Source: Candidatus Poribacteria bacterium
GTDB taxonomy: Bacteria > Poribacteria > WGA-4E > WGA-3G
NCBI GenBank assembly: GCA_028821605.1
Contig: JAPPFM010000041.1
Span: forward strand, 225,728-289,727
DNA: 64,000 bases
Reading direction: 5' to 3'
The notes below the pieces were generated by a model, which did not search any database, was not told the origin of the DNA, and saw only the letters and a program-made list of their open reading frames with translations. The translations under genes were made by a program, and so were the position numbers. Numbering within the stretch: the first letter of the stretch is position 1; every line of letters begins with the position of its first letter. This document shows, one piece after another, positions 17,728 through 27,537 of this stretch.

Positions 17728-19149
17728 ATGTCGAATTTTGTGCTTATTGCTGACGATGACGACAGCCTCCGCCAAATACTCGCCGCCACCCTTAAAAAGG
17801 CAGGTTATCAGACCCTTACAGCCCGAAACGGCGCGGAGACCTTAGCCTGTGTCAAGAAAGCAAACGTCGATGTCATTCTGCTCGATATCTGGTTAGGTGA
17901 TGCCAACGGAATCGAACTGATTGAGGATATTCAGCAATACAACAGCACCACCGCAATTATTATAATCACAGCACACGGAACGACACAGACTGCGATCGAC
18001 GCGGCGAAACAGCGGGCGTATGGATACCTCACAAAGCCTATCGACCAGCGGCAGCTGTTAGAGCTCGTCTCGCGCGCCGCCGCTGCAACCAATCAAACAA
18101 AGAACGTCAAAACGTCAACAACGTCCATTGATGTTGACGGGCAGGGAAGAATGGTTGGACAGAGTCCGGCAATGCAAGAGGTGTACCATAAAATTGGACG
18201 CGCGGCTGTCAGCGACGAAACCGTCCTTGTTTTAGGTGAAAGTGGAACCGGCAAAGAACTCGTCGCCCAATTAATTCACCAAAACAGCCACCGCTCTCAT
18301 AATCCGTTCATCGTTGTCGATTGTGGTGCGATGCCGTCCAGTCTCATCGAAAGCGCACTCTTTGGACATGTCAAAGGCGCGTATACCGATGCACACACTG
18401 CACGGAAGGGAAAATTTCAGCAGGCAGACAGTGGGACGATCTTCCTCGATGAAATCGGAGAACTGCCGATTGAGGTTCAGATGAAATTGTTGCGCGTGTT
18501 ACAAGAGCGAGAGGTTGAACCGATGGGCGGTACCGAGACCCACGCTGTTGATGTTCGGATCATCGCTGCAACCAATCAACGACTTGAAACCGCAATCGCG
18601 CAGAAATCCTTTAGGGAGGACCTCTACTATCGACTCAACGTCATCCCCATTTCTCTCCCACCGCTCCGGGAACGGAAAGAGGATATACCGGAACTCATAG
18701 ACCTCTTCACACACAGGTTCGTTGAAGAATACCAATTGCCTGAAATCGGTATCTCTCCAGAGGTGGTAAAACGCCTCACGGCACATGAGTGGCCCGGCAA
18801 CGTGCGTGAATTAGAAAATGCCATCAAGCGGGCACTTGTGATGTGTTCAGGACAAATGCTATTACCTGAACATTTCGATCCGATTCTCGATCAACCGGGT
18901 CCCACCAGTGAATCAGGAAACCTTGACGTGCAAATTTATAGCCTCCTCCAAGCGTATGTTCAACAGTATATGGACTCCGAAACATCGCCAGACGAACTCT
19001 ACGCTGAAATCCGGGCGATCTTTGAGAAACCGCTCTTTAAAATCGTGCTTGAGTACACCAATGGAAACCGGAGTAAAGCATCAGATATTCTCGGTATTAA
19101 CCGGAACACGCTCCACACAAAACTTATTGAGTACAAGCTTGTCTCTTAG
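17728..19149 (+). CDS. Sigma-54-dependent response regulator (NtrC family)
   Basis: 473 residues: receiver domain with Asp53 (VILLDIW), AAA+ activator domain with Walker A GESGTGKE (170-177), and a C-terminal Fis-type helix-turn-helix (SKASDILGINRNTLHTKL). The sigma-54 contact loop reads GAYTDA (217-222) instead of the usual GAFTGA; the Asp for Gly change is known in some members and may alter sigma-54 coupling. The start is taken at MSNFVLIADDD, with AAGGA 10 bases upstream. It probably activates sigma-54 promoters in answer to the upstream kinase. I found no clear -24/-12 promoter in front of the following shell-protein genes. Confidence 0.92.
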   Translation: MSNFVLIADDDDSLRQILAATLKKAGYQTLTARNGAETLACVKKANVDVILLDIWLGDANGIELIEDIQQYNSTTAIIIITAHGTTQTAIDAAKQRAYGYLTKPIDQRQLLELVSRAAAATNQTKNVKTSTTSIDVDGQGRMVGQSPAMQEVYHKIGRAAVSDETVLVLGESGTGKELVAQLIHQNSHRSHNPFIVVDCGAMPSSLIESALFGHVKGAYTDAHTARKGKFQQADSGTIFLDEIGELPIEVQMKLLRVLQEREVEPMGGTETHAVDVRIIAATNQRLETAIAQKSFREDLYYRLNVIPISLPPLRERKEDIPELIDLFTHRFVEEYQLPEIGISPEVVKRLTAHEWPGNVRELENAIKRALVMCSGQMLLPEHFDPILDQPGPTSESGNLDVQIYSLLQAYVQQYMDSETSPDELYAEIRAIFEKPLFKIVLEYTNGNRSKASDILGINRNTLHTKLIEYKLVS

Positions 19150-19250
19150 GAGTTGTCAGTTAACAGTGATCAGTTAAGAGATGGTTTATTTAAATCATAT
19201 CCCTCCTTAACTGATAACTCTCACTGTGAGGCAAACTGAAACTGAAAATT
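19146..19250. repeat. Heptamer inverted array before the shell-protein genes
   Basis: GTCAGTTAACAGTGATCAG on the left and CCTTAACTGATAACTC on the right, followed by an A-rich run to the next ATG. Confidence 0.75.
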
Positions 19251-19259
19251 ATTAAAAAA

Positions 19260-19574
19260 ATGGATTTAGCAAAAGTTATTGGAACAGTCGTCGCAACTCG
19301 AAAAGACCCGAGCTTAGAAGGCACGCGTCTCCTCATCGTCCAACCTTTAGATGAGAAACATAACCCCATCTCCGAGCCGCTTGTCGCAGTTGATACACTG
19401 CACGACGCAGGTGCCGGCGAAATTGTCTACATCGTCACCGGAGGCGATGCCGTAAGCGTGATACCCGGAAAACGGATGCCGGTTGATGTCGCGATCGTTG
19501 GCATTGTCGATTCTATTTCCCTTATTGATACACCGAACACATCAACAGAAGTACCTTCCGAAACGGAGTCTTGA
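19260..19574 (+). CDS. EutN/CcmL-type microcompartment vertex protein 1
   Basis: 104 residues fitting the EutN/CcmL pentamer family, which caps the vertices of bacterial microcompartments. The family pattern is MDLAKVIGTVVATRKDPSLEG, here split: start MDLAKVIGTVVAT, then LLIVQPLDE, PLVAVDTLHDAGAGEIVYIV and GKRMPVDVAIVGIVDSI. A tail of about 15 residues (TPNTSTEVPSETES) is unordered. The next gene, a paralogue, starts three bases after the stop. No hexameric shell (BMC-H) gene and no encapsulated enzyme is present in the window. Confidence 0.88.
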   Translation: MDLAKVIGTVVATRKDPSLEGTRLLIVQPLDEKHNPISEPLVAVDTLHDAGAGEIVYIVTGGDAVSVIPGKRMPVDVAIVGIVDSISLIDTPNTSTEVPSETES

Positions 19575-19577
19575 AAA

Positions 19578-19865
19578 ATGTACATCGCTAAAGTAATCGG
19601 AAAAGCCGTTTCTATCGTTAAACATCCTGCATACGAAAATCGCACACTGCTGCTTATCCAACCGTTGAGCGTCAGATCCGAACTCGTTCGCACCCCAACG
19701 ATTGCTGTCGATTATGTCGGCGCAGGTGAAGGAGACACGGTGATTGTCGGTGCAGGTCCGGGCGTTGCGCAAGAAGTATTCGGTATTGAAGACGCACCTA
19801 TCCGTGAACTCGTCATGGGGATTGTCGATCGGGTCGATATAACACTCCAGGAGGAAAAACAATGA
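19578..19865 (+). CDS. EutN/CcmL-type microcompartment vertex protein 2
   Basis: 95 residues, paralogous to the preceding gene: MYIAKVIGKAVSIVKHP, LLLIQPLSV, TIAVDYVGAGEGDTVIVGAGPG, and IRELVMGIVDRVDI at the end. The presence of two distinct pentamer-type proteins suggests either alternative vertices or a hetero-pentamer. Its last four bases (ATGA) overlap the start of the lipoprotein gene, so the three genes are one translationally coupled unit. AGGAGG inside the 3' end serves the next gene. Confidence 0.88.
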   Translation: MYIAKVIGKAVSIVKHPAYENRTLLLIQPLSVRSELVRTPTIAVDYVGAGEGDTVIVGAGPGVAQEVFGIEDAPIRELVMGIVDRVDITLQEEKQ

Positions 19866-20455
19866 AGCGCATCACTTTATCTATTTGCTGCCTCATAGCC
19901 ATCGGCTTACATCTCAATGCTTGCAGAGTTGCCCAAGTGTTATCCACGCAGTACAGCCAAAACATCGCGAGTGCCACTTACGGCACTGAAGCAAATCATC
20001 CCGGTATAAACGACGGAAATCTCGAAACGCTGGCAACACTTCCAGCACAAAATGAACGGAACTTCATCGTCAGATTTGCCGAGGTCCATCCCGTCCGAAA
20101 GATCGTCATTCACAATGGCAACCTCTTCCGGTTTGAGATGGATTACCTGAACGATGAAACCGGCGAATGGGAAACTTTTGACACAGTCATTCAGCGACGC
20201 AATATCGGCGATGAACGCGCACAAGCCGAGTTTGTTTTCGATAGATTGGACTTTCAGACGAAGATGATCCGTGTCCATGTTACTCGAACCGTCGATGATG
20301 TCATTGTAAATAAAATATTGGCAGAACCGGGAGACAAAGTCATTGACCAGCGGAAAACACTCGCAGGCAGATATTTCCCACACTATCGTATCATGCAACC
20401 CGCAATCGCCCAAATTCGGGAAATTGAAGTCTATCACCTCGCTGAAAACAATTAA
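19862..20455 (+). CDS. Lipoprotein with discoidin-like (F5/8 type C) features
   Basis: 197 residues. The signal peptide ends in a lipobox (LHLNAC, Cys21), so it should be lipid-anchored. The mature part has the look of a galactose-binding/discoidin sandwich: a DGN-x-x-T-like start (INDGNLETLATLP), FIVRFAEVHPVRKIVIHNGN and IRVHVTRTVDD, ending with IREIEVYHL. It is translationally coupled to the two EutN genes, an odd partnership because those act in the cytoplasm. Function is not known. Confidence 0.7.
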   Translation: MKRITLSICCLIAIGLHLNACRVAQVLSTQYSQNIASATYGTEANHPGINDGNLETLATLPAQNERNFIVRFAEVHPVRKIVIHNGNLFRFEMDYLNDETGEWETFDTVIQRRNIGDERAQAEFVFDRLDFQTKMIRVHVTRTVDDVIVNKILAEPGDKVIDQRKTLAGRYFPHYRIMQPAIAQIREIEVYHLAENN

Positions 20456-20637
20456 ATGTAATCCGCATAACGGCTATCGGCTATCGGCAGGAATGGAAAC
20501 CATCAGCGGTCAGGACGGTTTTTCTGCGAAAAAACCCTTCAGGTTGCTTCGCAGTGAGAACAAAGAGAAAACCAAGAGGTAGAACTTCTTGAAATATCTT
20601 TGCTGATTGCTATTCTTGCTGACGGCTTCTTTTCTTA
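20456..20637. repeat. Degenerate REP-like hairpin and repeat debris
   Basis: Holds an ACGGTTTTTCTGCGAAAAAACC copy near 20515-20536 and the associated GCTTCGCAGTGAGAA tail, which also occurs at 44305-44320. No gene is seen. Confidence 0.6.
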
Positions 20638-20794
20638 AACGTGAGTTTGATAAAAGTACATTGTAGCGCAAACTTTCCAGTTTGCGCCCACAGCACACAA
20701 ACTGGAAAGTTTGTGCTACAAGGACCGCAAGGTGGTTCTCGGGAGAAAAGACCTGTTATTGAACTCACATTATTTATTATGAAACTGGCGTTTT
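20638..20794. mobile_element. MITE-like element, copy 1 (about 157 bp)
   Basis: Begins GTGAGTTTGATAAAAG and ends ATTATGAAACTGGCG; the ends are imperfect inverted repeats. In the middle is a large palindrome built on GCAAACTTTCCAGTTTGCG and its complement. The whole block recurs in reverse orientation at 60345-60510 with the same order of parts. It has no coding capacity. Confidence 0.8.
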
Positions 20795-20914
20795 CTTAAA
20801 GAAAAAGGAAACAACCTACAACAAACACAATAAACAACGTCTACTTGATTACAGAAATTTTCAAATTACAACTTGCCAGTACGATAAATTTAGAATCTTG
20901 GAGTTAATTTTTTA

Positions 20915-23900
20915 ATGCAAACTCGCCTCACGAAGATATGCACACGGTTACCCATACTATTCATAACACTATTCCTCTATGCGGAAATAGGCAACCTGCC
21001 TATCATGCCTCCAATTGACTCGAAGAACGTCGCCGTAGCGGCACCACTCTCATCAAAGCAACGTCCGCGCGTTGCTACGAGGAAGAGAGCAAAAACCCAA
21101 AGAGAGATCGAATTAGTGAGTAGCACCTCGCAAGGTGTAACTATTCAGCTCGTCATCCCGAAATCGGATTTTTCGTTTGATAATAAACCTGGACTTTTCA
21201 GCGGTACCGAAACAGGAACAGGCGCTCAATTAGGGCGTGACGCACAGATTTCCGATTTTGAAAGTCCAACTATCTCTTTCCCCGGATGCCGCTTCACGAC
21301 TGAATTAGGGATGCTGCGTCTTCCCATTCAATCCACGCTCATCGGTGTTCCTGCTGACACCCATTTTCAACTACGGATTGTTGAAAAGGATTTCAGCACA
21401 CATAAGGTGGAAGACCTTATGTCCACCTCAAATTTCTCGACGCAGTTAGAAACCAGAGAAAAAAAAGATAACTTCTTCCCAGAAAATCTGGTAAAAATCG
21501 GAGAAGCAAGTCAGATTCGAGAGAACCGCGTCCTACCCGTTCAGCTCAACCCGGTCCAGTACAACCCTATCCGCCGTGAAATAAGGCTGCACCACCGACT
21601 TGTGGTAGAAATCCGCTTCAGCAGCACCGGTACACATGAGCGGTCCACCGTCCTATCCACAATACCACGGAGTTTACACACCGAATCCACTGTGTATGAC
21701 GCGATCTTCGATGATATGCTCATTAACCCACAGAGTGCTAATCGGTGGCGTTCTCCTATCCAACGAGCACCCGCAGCACCGAGTATTTCTCCCACAGGAC
21801 CGCGTTATAGAATCCGTGTGACCGAATCCGCAATGTACAGCATCACAGGGCAAGATCTCGCCGCTGCTGGTGCTAATTTAGGGACTATTACCCCGACAAC
21901 ACTGACGTTGACAAACAAAGGAAACCAGATACCGATCTTTGTCCGCGGCGAAGACGACCAAAGCTTCGATCCAACGGATGAGATTATTTTCTACGGTGAA
22001 CGCCAACATGGAGAAACCAGTTATCTTGATCCGTACTCTGATGAGAATATCTACTGGCTCTCCTGGAATACCGGACGAGGGATCCGGATGGTAACGAAAA
22101 CGCCTCTCGCAAATGCAAACAACGCGCAGCCTTACTCACACTTCCTTACACGCGTACATTTCGAGAAAGACCGAGAGTTTAGACGCTTCCGTAATGCGAA
22201 TCTCACCGAAAACCAAGTTTATACAGAATTCAGCCAAGGACTCCAACAACGTTTTTTCACGCTGACAGAACTACCACCGCTCCCGAACGACAGTTGGTTC
22301 TGGGCACAACTATCCGCGCCAGCGTCAAAGCCATTTTCCTTCATGCTGCCGGGTGTTGAAGCAACCGCTCGACCCGCGACAGTCCGTGTCGCTCTTCACG
22401 GTAGATCCAATACAGAACACGATTGCAATGTCTGGCTCAACGACAAAATCGAGCTCGGAGAAGCACGCTGGAATGGCGAAACCGAATATCAACTTCAGAA
22501 TCCGGAAATTTTCCAATCCTTTCTCAACAACGGAAAGAACACTATTCGGATTACAAATCCCACAAGCGCAGGAGCATTTATAGACATCCTCATGCTTAAT
22601 TGGATTCAGATTGATTATTGGCGAAATTTCGAAGCAGAAAAAGATGTGCTTCCCTTTGCAATCACCCCGCTTCTGGATGAAACTGGTGCTGTGAATCCAA
22701 ACTTTGAAGTCCAATTAAAGAACTTCTCTACACCCGACATAGAAATTTACGGTATTGATGGCACCCGTTACGTCGGTTTATCGCCCATTGCTGACGATAA
22801 GGTTCCCGGAACTTATAAGGTCCTGTTCCAATCGAGCCAAATTCGGCCTAAGCGTGTGGACGACCCCACCATCCAATACATCGCACTGACCCGTAACCAA
22901 TTCCGAAAACCGAAAATCTCAGTAGACGCACCATCGGATTTGCGTAGCACTCAGAACGGGGCAGACTATATCATTATTACACACAAGCATTTTCTTCAAG
23001 ATGTCCAGCCCCTCGCAGACTTCCGCCGTCAACAAGGGATGCGTACCAAAATCGTTGACGTTCAAAACATCTATGACGAATTTAACCACGGCATCCTCAC
23101 TCCCAAGGCTATCCGTGAATTCCTTAGTTACGCCTACCACAATTGGCAACCACCCGCCCCGACCTATGTGCTTCTCGTCGGCGATACCGACATCAAAAAC
23201 AAGATCGATTTTGTCCCAACGATGCAGGTGCAAATCCCGGGCTACGGATCCAGCGCGAGTGATCATCAGTTCGTCACATTCCGAGGCACAGACAGTTTCC
23301 CAGACATGCTGATCGGAAGAATGCCAGCCAATAACCGTGTCGATGCACGTATATTCGTTGAGCGCGCTATCAACTATGAAACTGCTCCCAAAGTCGGTCC
23401 ATGGCACAAACGATTCCTCATGCTCGCAGGTTCGGATATTAGATTCCATTGGCAAACCAATGGACTTATTTCCAATAATCAACTGAGTGGCAGATACGAG
23501 ATCCAACGTATTTACGCGCCCTATACAGAGGGTGAACTGACTTTAAGAGACGACGATGTCCTCACGCCTATCGGGAGACGCGTCATTGATGGCTTCAACG
23601 ACGGTGCCAGTATCGTCAACTACATCGGGCACGGTGGTGGTGGTAGATGGGCTTCCAGTCGGATGCTCGATTTTAAAGATCCAGAACAGAACTTAACCAA
23701 CATCTCACAACTCCCGTTCGTTATCAGTATGACCTGTTACACCGGCTCGTTTGACGGCATCAAAAACAGTCTCGCTGAGGAACTCCTCCGCTCCGAAAAC
23801 GGCGGTGCCATTGCAGTCATCGGGGCAACCAGTATCGGACTCTTGGATGGCGACTACCTACTCAACCTCGAAATTTTTGATGTTATCTTCAACGATCAAA

Positions 23901-26059
23901 CACACAATATCGGTGCCATCGTTGCTCAAGCCAAAACCCAATTTCTTATTAACGCCTCCAAATTTCTTGATCTCGCTGAAGTCTTCACCCTCTTCGGTGA
24001 CCCAGCAACAAATCTGAGAATACCACGCAACGAGATACAGGTCACAGCGGATATGAGTCCCTTCCAAGGACGAAACGCGTCTCAAGGAGATACACTCCTC
24101 TCCGTTTCTGCAACGCTGCCTGAACGTCTCTCCAATGCAGATGTTGAAATTACCCTTGTTCCCACAACTGAAACCGCAGTCGCCAACAATATCGTCCTTG
24201 AACAGGAACCTGTTGCCATTGTTAACGGGCAGATCAGCACACAAATACGAGTTCCATCTGATCCCGAATTTGATGTTGGTGCCGTTCAGATTTACGCATG
24301 GGATGCAGATGAAGAAGCCATTGGACATGCAACCTACGATATCTTATCCCGATACGTTAAAAACGTCCGTCTTGTCCCTTTTCCCGTTCCATTAAATCAA
24401 CCGACACACCTCTATGCAGAAACAGTTGACAAAAATGCTATTGATGAAATGACCCTGTTTTGGAGCGAAGATGGCAACAGTTTTTTCACCATTCCTGTGG
24501 TCCCTCATAGGGGTGCCACTTATAGGAGTGAGCGACCCATCCCCGGATATCCGGACTGGCAAACCCTTGATTATTACTTAGAAGTTAAAGTCAAAACTGG
24601 ACGAACGTTCCAAACAGAGATAACCACTTATGATGTAGGAGATGTTGAAATTGAAGTCGATCTCGCGCTTCTGGATCAAACCTTTACATGGAACACCACA
24701 CCCCCCTTTACGCTTTCAGCACAAATCCGAAACATAGAAATTCAACCCGTGCGAAATGTACCTGTTCAGTTCTTTGTAAAAGCGTTGAAAGGCGAGACAA
24801 ATACCGCCAGTGTAAACACCCCAACAACATCTATACTTGAAGAGTTGAAGGATGCGACACCAATCGGAGACCTGCAAATAATTCCCGAAATTCTCCCCGG
24901 TAACCAAGTTATCGTAAGCGTCCCATGGCAACCACCACCCGGTGATTATCTGGTCACAGTCTACGTAGATCCAACATCTGCTGAACTACCAAAAGGGAGT
25001 ATCATCGAAAAACGCGAAAGGAATAACTGGGCATCGAAGCAGTTTTCGGGCAACCGTATCATCCTGACACCTGAAACACGCAACCCACCCATTCAGAGTC
25101 CAGACGGCCTCTTTCAAGTTACGATTCCATCCGGTAGTATTCAAACCAGTACCGTCCTGACTTACACCGAGGAAACCCTTACCATCACAAATCAACCCGA
25201 TATTGCGGTGGCAATCCCCACATCGGCTATCGTGTATCAACTCGGGTTCATAGGACAAACCGAATTAACAGCAAACGCGACCTTCCTAAAAGAAGGAAGC
25301 AACGATCCGTACATCTATCGGCGCGATGAGGATAACGGAAATTGGATTCGGGTCGGTGGGGAAATTTTGAGTGAAAAAACGATCTCTGCGGAGGTTAAAT
25401 TGCCCGGAACCTTCGCGTTGCTTTCGCATAGCGATACAAGTCCGCCTATGGTTGAACTAACGTTTGAACACCAAGGCTTCGTTGACGGCGATTATGTCTC
25501 TGATACACCGACTATCTCAGCACGGATTGAGGATGCAAACGGGGTTGACTCGCGCCCGAAAAATATAGTACTCACCAAAAACGGCGAAAGTGTGCCACAA
25601 GATGAATATGTGATTGCCGCATCGCCGACCAACAACAATCTTCTCTTGATAACCTATACCCCAGTATTGGAGCCGGGCGAATATCGCATCCGACTGCAAG
25701 CACAAGACGCAAACGGAAATATATCAGACGCGGAGCGCAATGCGACCGTCGCTGGTGAATTTGAAATTACGAACATCGCCAACTTCCCGAATCCATTTGT
25801 GCCGGGAAGCGGCACCCATTTCGCCTATTACCTCACGGAGAGTGCCGATGAGGTCAGCCTGAAGATTTACACTATAACGGGTCGTCGCATCATTGCCATT
25901 GATACGCTTGATGCCTCAGTCTCTTACAACGAATTCCACTACGACGGTCGTGATGCTGATGGCGAACTGCTGGCAAACGGTGTCTATCTCTACAAATTCA
26001 CCGCGCGTAAAGGGGATGTCCGCAAACAAAAGTTCGGGAAAATCGCCGTTCGGAAGTAG
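20915..26059 (+). CDS. PorU/gingipain-like C25 peptidase with type IX-like C-terminal domain
   Basis: 1714 residues. An N-terminal hydrophobic segment acts as signal. A propeptide-like beta region runs to about residue 600. The C25 (gingipain) catalytic region follows, with YVLLVGDTD, catalytic His906 in VNYIGHGGGGRW and catalytic Cys941 in VISMTCYTG. Several Ig-like beta domains come next (about 1060-1600). The last 90 residues are a FlgD-like/type IX sorting domain: NFPNPF, LKIYTITGRRI, YDGRDADGELLANGVYLYKF. This architecture matches PorU, the surface sortase of type IX secretion, or a secreted gingipain-like protease. GGAG lies 11 bases before the ATG. It converges on the next gene with only 13 bases between. 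Confidence 0.88.
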   Translation: MQTRLTKICTRLPILFITLFLYAEIGNLPIMPPIDSKNVAVAAPLSSKQRPRVATRKRAKTQREIELVSSTSQGVTIQLVIPKSDFSFDNKPGLFSGTETGTGAQLGRDAQISDFESPTISFPGCRFTTELGMLRLPIQSTLIGVPADTHFQLRIVEKDFSTHKVEDLMSTSNFSTQLETREKKDNFFPENLVKIGEASQIRENRVLPVQLNPVQYNPIRREIRLHHRLVVEIRFSSTGTHERSTVLSTIPRSLHTESTVYDAIFDDMLINPQSANRWRSPIQRAPAAPSISPTGPRYRIRVTESAMYSITGQDLAAAGANLGTITPTTLTLTNKGNQIPIFVRGEDDQSFDPTDEIIFYGERQHGETSYLDPYSDENIYWLSWNTGRGIRMVTKTPLANANNAQPYSHFLTRVHFEKDREFRRFRNANLTENQVYTEFSQGLQQRFFTLTELPPLPNDSWFWAQLSAPASKPFSFMLPGVEATARPATVRVALHGRSNTEHDCNVWLNDKIELGEARWNGETEYQLQNPEIFQSFLNNGKNTIRITNPTSAGAFIDILMLNWIQIDYWRNFEAEKDVLPFAITPLLDETGAVNPNFEVQLKNFSTPDIEIYGIDGTRYVGLSPIADDKVPGTYKVLFQSSQIRPKRVDDPTIQYIALTRNQFRKPKISVDAPSDLRSTQNGADYIIITHKHFLQDVQPLADFRRQQGMRTKIVDVQNIYDEFNHGILTPKAIREFLSYAYHNWQPPAPTYVLLVGDTDIKNKIDFVPTMQVQIPGYGSSASDHQFVTFRGTDSFPDMLIGRMPANNRVDARIFVERAINYETAPKVGPWHKRFLMLAGSDIRFHWQTNGLISNNQLSGRYEIQRIYAPYTEGELTLRDDDVLTPIGRRVIDGFNDGASIVNYIGHGGGGRWASSRMLDFKDPEQNLTNISQLPFVISMTCYTGSFDGIKNSLAEELLRSENGGAIAVIGATSIGLLDGDYLLNLEIFDVIFNDQTHNIGAIVAQAKTQFLINASKFLDLAEVFTLFGDPATNLRIPRNEIQVTADMSPFQGRNASQGDTLLSVSATLPERLSNADVEITLVPTTETAVANNIVLEQEPVAIVNGQISTQIRVPSDPEFDVGAVQIYAWDADEEAIGHATYDILSRYVKNVRLVPFPVPLNQPTHLYAETVDKNAIDEMTLFWSEDGNSFFTIPVVPHRGATYRSERPIPGYPDWQTLDYYLEVKVKTGRTFQTEITTYDVGDVEIEVDLALLDQTFTWNTTPPFTLSAQIRNIEIQPVRNVPVQFFVKALKGETNTASVNTPTTSILEELKDATPIGDLQIIPEILPGNQVIVSVPWQPPPGDYLVTVYVDPTSAELPKGSIIEKRERNNWASKQFSGNRIILTPETRNPPIQSPDGLFQVTIPSGSIQTSTVLTYTEETLTITNQPDIAVAIPTSAIVYQLGFIGQTELTANATFLKEGSNDPYIYRRDEDNGNWIRVGGEILSEKTISAEVKLPGTFALLSHSDTSPPMVELTFEHQGFVDGDYVSDTPTISARIEDANGVDSRPKNIVLTKNGESVPQDEYVIAASPTNNNLLLITYTPVLEPGEYRIRLQAQDANGNISDAERNATVAGEFEITNIANFPNPFVPGSGTHFAYYLTESADEVSLKIYTITGRRIIAIDTLDASVSYNEFHYDGRDADGELLANGVYLYKFTARKGDVRKQKFGKIAVRK

Positions 26060-26072
26060 TTGTGGACACGAG

Positions 26073-27484
26073 TTATTCGTTATCGTCACCCCAATCAATG
26101 AGATGAAAAGACGTACCCTCCGCCTTGGCTTTTCGGACTTTTTCAAGTTCGCGAAGGACAGTTTCATTCGGCCAAAGATCATATTTCGCTTTGTAAAACC
26201 TAAGGAATTGGTCTTCATCTTCCGGAAACCTAAAGCTGCCAGACATCAATTTTTTCTTCCCAGCGATGAAGGTGCGAACTTCGGGCATAGGGCCATAATG
26301 TGCGATGAGGTGGCTTCGGTATTCCCACTCAAATGCCTTGCGGTCATCAGTCTTATTCCAGATTTCCGTCAACACAGCGTCTGCATCTTTACGATACTCT
26401 TGATTCTTGGCTTCTGTGGCGATATACTGAAGATAAAGTTGCGCCCGTGTCAACTCGCCACGATGATAGTATCCCAACCCTGAGTGGAAGGAGATATCTT
26501 CAGCGGCTTGAATGTAATTTTCGTTTTTCCCATGTCTGATGATCCACTGTAGGTTCACCGGAGAAACACTGCCTCGGTAGTGGTACACCAACCCTAAGTA
26601 GAAACGGTATGTCTCGCAATGATGGAGAATGCTCCCGTGCCGCAGTAACTGATAATTATACGCGCTCAATAACTGAATGAGGAACTTGTCATTCTCGGTA
26701 TAGAATTTTTCGTTATTCAAGATGTAAGTATCTCCATCCCATTCGTAGAGGCTCATCCACTCCAGATGTGGTGCGCCAGGGACATCCTCAATATGTATAC
26801 TGTACGGAATCTTGATTTCATAGGTGGCATCATTATCAAGGTCAACATACTCAGCCTCAGTTAGAAGTCCGGGAACCGTGTAGCTGCTGAAGACTTCCTT
26901 GAATTCGCCATTTTGAAAGGAAATAACAGCAACAGCATATCCAAATTCAACCCAGATGTCTAAAGTGCCATCGCCTGTCAAATCAATGAGTGTGAAGTTG
27001 GCATTTCGAGACTTAAGCGCGTCTTTCGGGGGTTGGGTAAAGACAAAGGGTGGACTCTGCAGTTCAATGGCTTTTGCTGTTGGTACCTCCAACGTATGCG
27101 TTCCCAGGTCATAAAGTTTGAATACCTCTTTTTTTCGAGCTGCCCTGCCTGGGTGTTAGCAATGAGGAGGAACGCTTGAACCCAGTTGCCGATAGGATAT
27201 ACATACTTGTTTGGCTGAACATCAACAAGCACCAAAGCGACGGTCTCTTTTTCAGGGGTGTCATCAATATTTGCTGTGGCACTCATCAGGGTCCGGTAAG
27301 AGAGTTCTTTAGGTATGGGGGCAGGCAAAAAGCGGTGATATATTTTTCCATCATTTGTATTATACCATCGTCGATACTTGACATCGGGCGTTGTCGTTCG
27401 GGAGGTATCTGCCTTCACTGGAAAAGCAGTGAGTATCAGTGAAATAGCAAGTCCTAAGCGTATTGTTTGCATAAATTGTTTCAT
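26073..27484 (-). CDS. Secreted repeat protein made by -1 frameshift, paralogue 1
   Basis: Two overlapping frames form one protein of 470 residues if a -1 shift occurs at the T7 run 27129-27135 (minus strand GAA AAA AAG, heptamer A-AAA-AAG). Frame 0 gives a signal peptide and residues up to Lys119 (ANIDDTPEKE, QAFLLIANTQ); unshifted it would end at 26978. After the shift come EVFKLYDLGTHTLEVPTAKAI, cut here at EVFKLYDLGT, then a calcium-loop-like DLTGDGTLDIW, DNDATYEIKIP, WMSLYEWDGDTYILNNEKFY and a helical, TPR-like end. The neighbour at 27538-28403 has the same order of parts and the same shift. GGAG lies before the ATG. Function is unknown; probably periplasmic or surface-exposed. Confidence 0.7.
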
Positions 27485-27537
27485 CGTGTTTGTCTCCGTT
27501 TCGTCCTGTCTGCTGTCAGACGCGGTGGATCTACTTT

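Noticed and set aside
19150..19259. Sigma-54 promoter before the EutN genes, expected from the NtrC-like neighbour
   Set aside because: No GG-N10-GC pattern with the right surroundings could be found; the gap is heptamer repeat.
22919..23506. 195-residue open frame on the minus strand opposite the gingipain-like gene
   Set aside because: Composition and lack of domains mark it as an antisense shadow; the plus strand carries the C25 motifs.
26073..27092. An independent gene starting at TTG 27092
   Set aside because: No Shine-Dalgarno sequence, no signal peptide, and homology with the paralogue begins before this codon, in the -1 frame.
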